The translations under genes were made by a program, and so were the position numbers. From contig JAIGNY010003060.1 in the NCBI GenBank assembly GCA_020152595.1, positions 278,501 to 342,500 on the forward strand: a stretch of DNA of 64,000 nt. Reading direction: 5' to 3'. Below the pieces are notes generated by a model. It was not told the DNA's origin and searched no databases. It saw only the letters and a list, made by a program, of their open reading frames with translations. This document shows positions 62,889 to 64,000 of the stretch, in pieces; positions within the stretch are counted from its first letter, which is position 1; each line of letters begins with the position of its first letter. This stretch comes from Chiridota heheva. Taxonomy: Eukaryota > Echinodermata > Holothuroidea > Apodida > Chiridotidae.

Positions 62889-63845
62889 TCTGAATCTGAA
62901 TCTGAATCGGTTAAGTCGGCAAAAATCCTTTAAGAGGACATGAACGCCAACCGAGCGTAAAAAGTATGAGTAAAAAATAAAAAAATAAAAAAACTAGTTA
63001 GCAATACAAGTGTTAGTAAGTTTAGCTTTAAAACAGTTGAGACTTAGTGCATGTACAATGTCTGACGATAAAGCATTCCAATCCTTTAGTGTGTGAGGGA
63101 AGAAAGAGTGTTTATATACATTCTTTTTAGCATAGGGAACCTGGAAATTAAGGTCATGATTATTTCTTGTATTAGTTCTGACGGTGGGGATAAGTTCATC
63201 TTTATTAATGGCGACAAGATTGTTATTGGTTATATATAGCATATGTAGCCGGGTGTTGTATCTTCTTGTTTTAAGCAGGGGCCAATCTAATTTATAAAGC
63301 ATGTTTTTTACACTAGATTTATAAGAGTAGTCCACCATACAGAACCTGGCTGCTCTCCTTTAAATAGATTCAAGTGTATCCACATCGCACTGGTGATGGG
63401 GGTCCCAGATTGCAGATGCGTACTCAAGTACTGGCCTGACTAGAGCTTTATAAGCAGTGGATTTAACGTCGGTGGGGAAGTTTGAGAGGTTACGTTTTAA
63501 TAGGCCAAGTATAGAGTTAGCTTTCTTATTATGTTATGTATATGTTTATCCCATCTAAGTTTATTATCAATTTCAACACCTAGGTATGGGTGGGAGTTGA
63601 CATGTTTTAGTGGCTGGTTGTATAAGGTATAAACAGGTGATTTAAAGCATTTCTTAGAGGAAATTGACAAGATGTAGCATTTAGGAGGTTGAAATTCATT
63701 TGCCATTTGTTTTGCCATTGTTCAAGTTGTTAAGATCATCTTGGAGGATTTGTTGGTCAGAGGGGTTATTAAATGTTCTGTACACAAGGCAGTCATCAGC
63801 AAACAGTCTAACTGCGCTGTTTATATTATCAGGGATGTCATTTAC
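62889..63845 (-). mobile_element. CR1/Jockey-like LINE, 3' part with a GATTCA tail
   Basis: The - strand reads from about 63845: NIYTAYVNDIPDNI, LFADDCLVYR, 'SDQQILQDDLNNLN', then 'HVNSHPYLGVEIDNKLRWDK', 'HIHNII', 'LLKTRRYNTRLHMLYITNNN', 'VYKHSFFPHTLKDWNALSS' and a stop. It then ends in a (GATTCA)n tail at 62889-62907. FADD is intact; frameshifts occur at about 63480-63550 and 63680-63720. Upstream (in element sense) it dissolves into the 40-bp array. Confidence 0.82.
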
Positions 63846-64000
63846 ATATGCTGTATAGATATTGAGAAGTCTATTACAAATATGAATATGCTGTATAGAT
63901 ATTGAGAAGTCTATTATGAATATGCTGTATAGATATTGAGAAGTCTTTTACAAATATAAATATGCTGTATAGATATTGAGAAGTCTATTACAATTATAAA
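63846..64000 (-). repeat. 40-bp minisatellite derived from LINE RT, running off the window
   Basis: ATATGCTGTATAGATATTGA plus GAAGTCTATTACAAATATGA without one overlapping base (40 bp) occurs four times to the edge, one copy shortened to 34 bp. The first copy is continuous with the RT coding sequence of the adjacent LINE, just before its FADD motif. Confidence 0.85.

Overview
The window is eukaryotic, AT-rich and intron-heavy. It carries the 3' part of one conserved animal gene, one complete 13-exon animal gene, and a dense, nested population of transposable elements and minisatellites. The two host genes, the mix of non-LTR retrotransposons (I/Jockey-like with RNase H, RTE-like, CR1/Jockey-like, Tx1/L1-like), a tRNA-derived SINE with a 'CCTTGAGCAAG'-type body, and hAT- and Helentron-like repeats fit a marine invertebrate, perhaps a deuterostome such as an echinoderm. 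That placement is an inference. No bacterial gene, CRISPR array or rRNA is visible.

Host genes. (1) A Derlin-1 gene (ERAD membrane channel/adaptor) on the + strand ends here. Its last two coding exons are 1760-1870 and 4611-4746, and the intron between them is filled by an 18-copy 94-bp satellite. (2) An ADCK5-type atypical (UbiB-family) kinase lies on the - strand, start codon at 54058 and stop at 15149. I resolved 13 coding exons from splice sites and family conservation. Their phases are mutually consistent, giving a protein of about 608 aa, except for one apparent missing base in exon 7, inside the HxDPHPGN catalytic-loop motif. The two genes converge tail to tail across about 10 kb of repeats.

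Layout. 1-4.9 kb: end of Derlin-1 with intronic repeats. 4.9-15.1 kb: intergenic. It contains a nest in which a 2.1-kb Helentron/HINE-like element with a 24-bp minisatellite core sits in a hAT-like element, which sits in a modular repeat (family 1). 15.1-54.1 kb: ADCK5, with introns holding five copies of one I-like LINE family (one full-length, with a 10-bp target-site duplication), an RTE-like LINE, a Tx1-like fragment, a CR1/Jockey-like LINE interrupted by a hAT-like element, a second inverted HINE-like copy, a third family-1 copy, a 1.16-kb (AAT)n array and two SINEs. 54.1-64 kb: no confident host gene. It holds a CpG-rich patch, two more LINE remnants, a ~98-bp repeat rich in TGACGTAA, and a 525-bp inverted repeat.

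Points of most interest: the one-base lesion in the ADCK5 catalytic loop next to a giant microsatellite; two LINE copies in which reverse-transcriptase coding segments became tandem repeats; and two related repeat families with paired subterminal inverted repeats, a 3' hairpin and internal tandem arrays.
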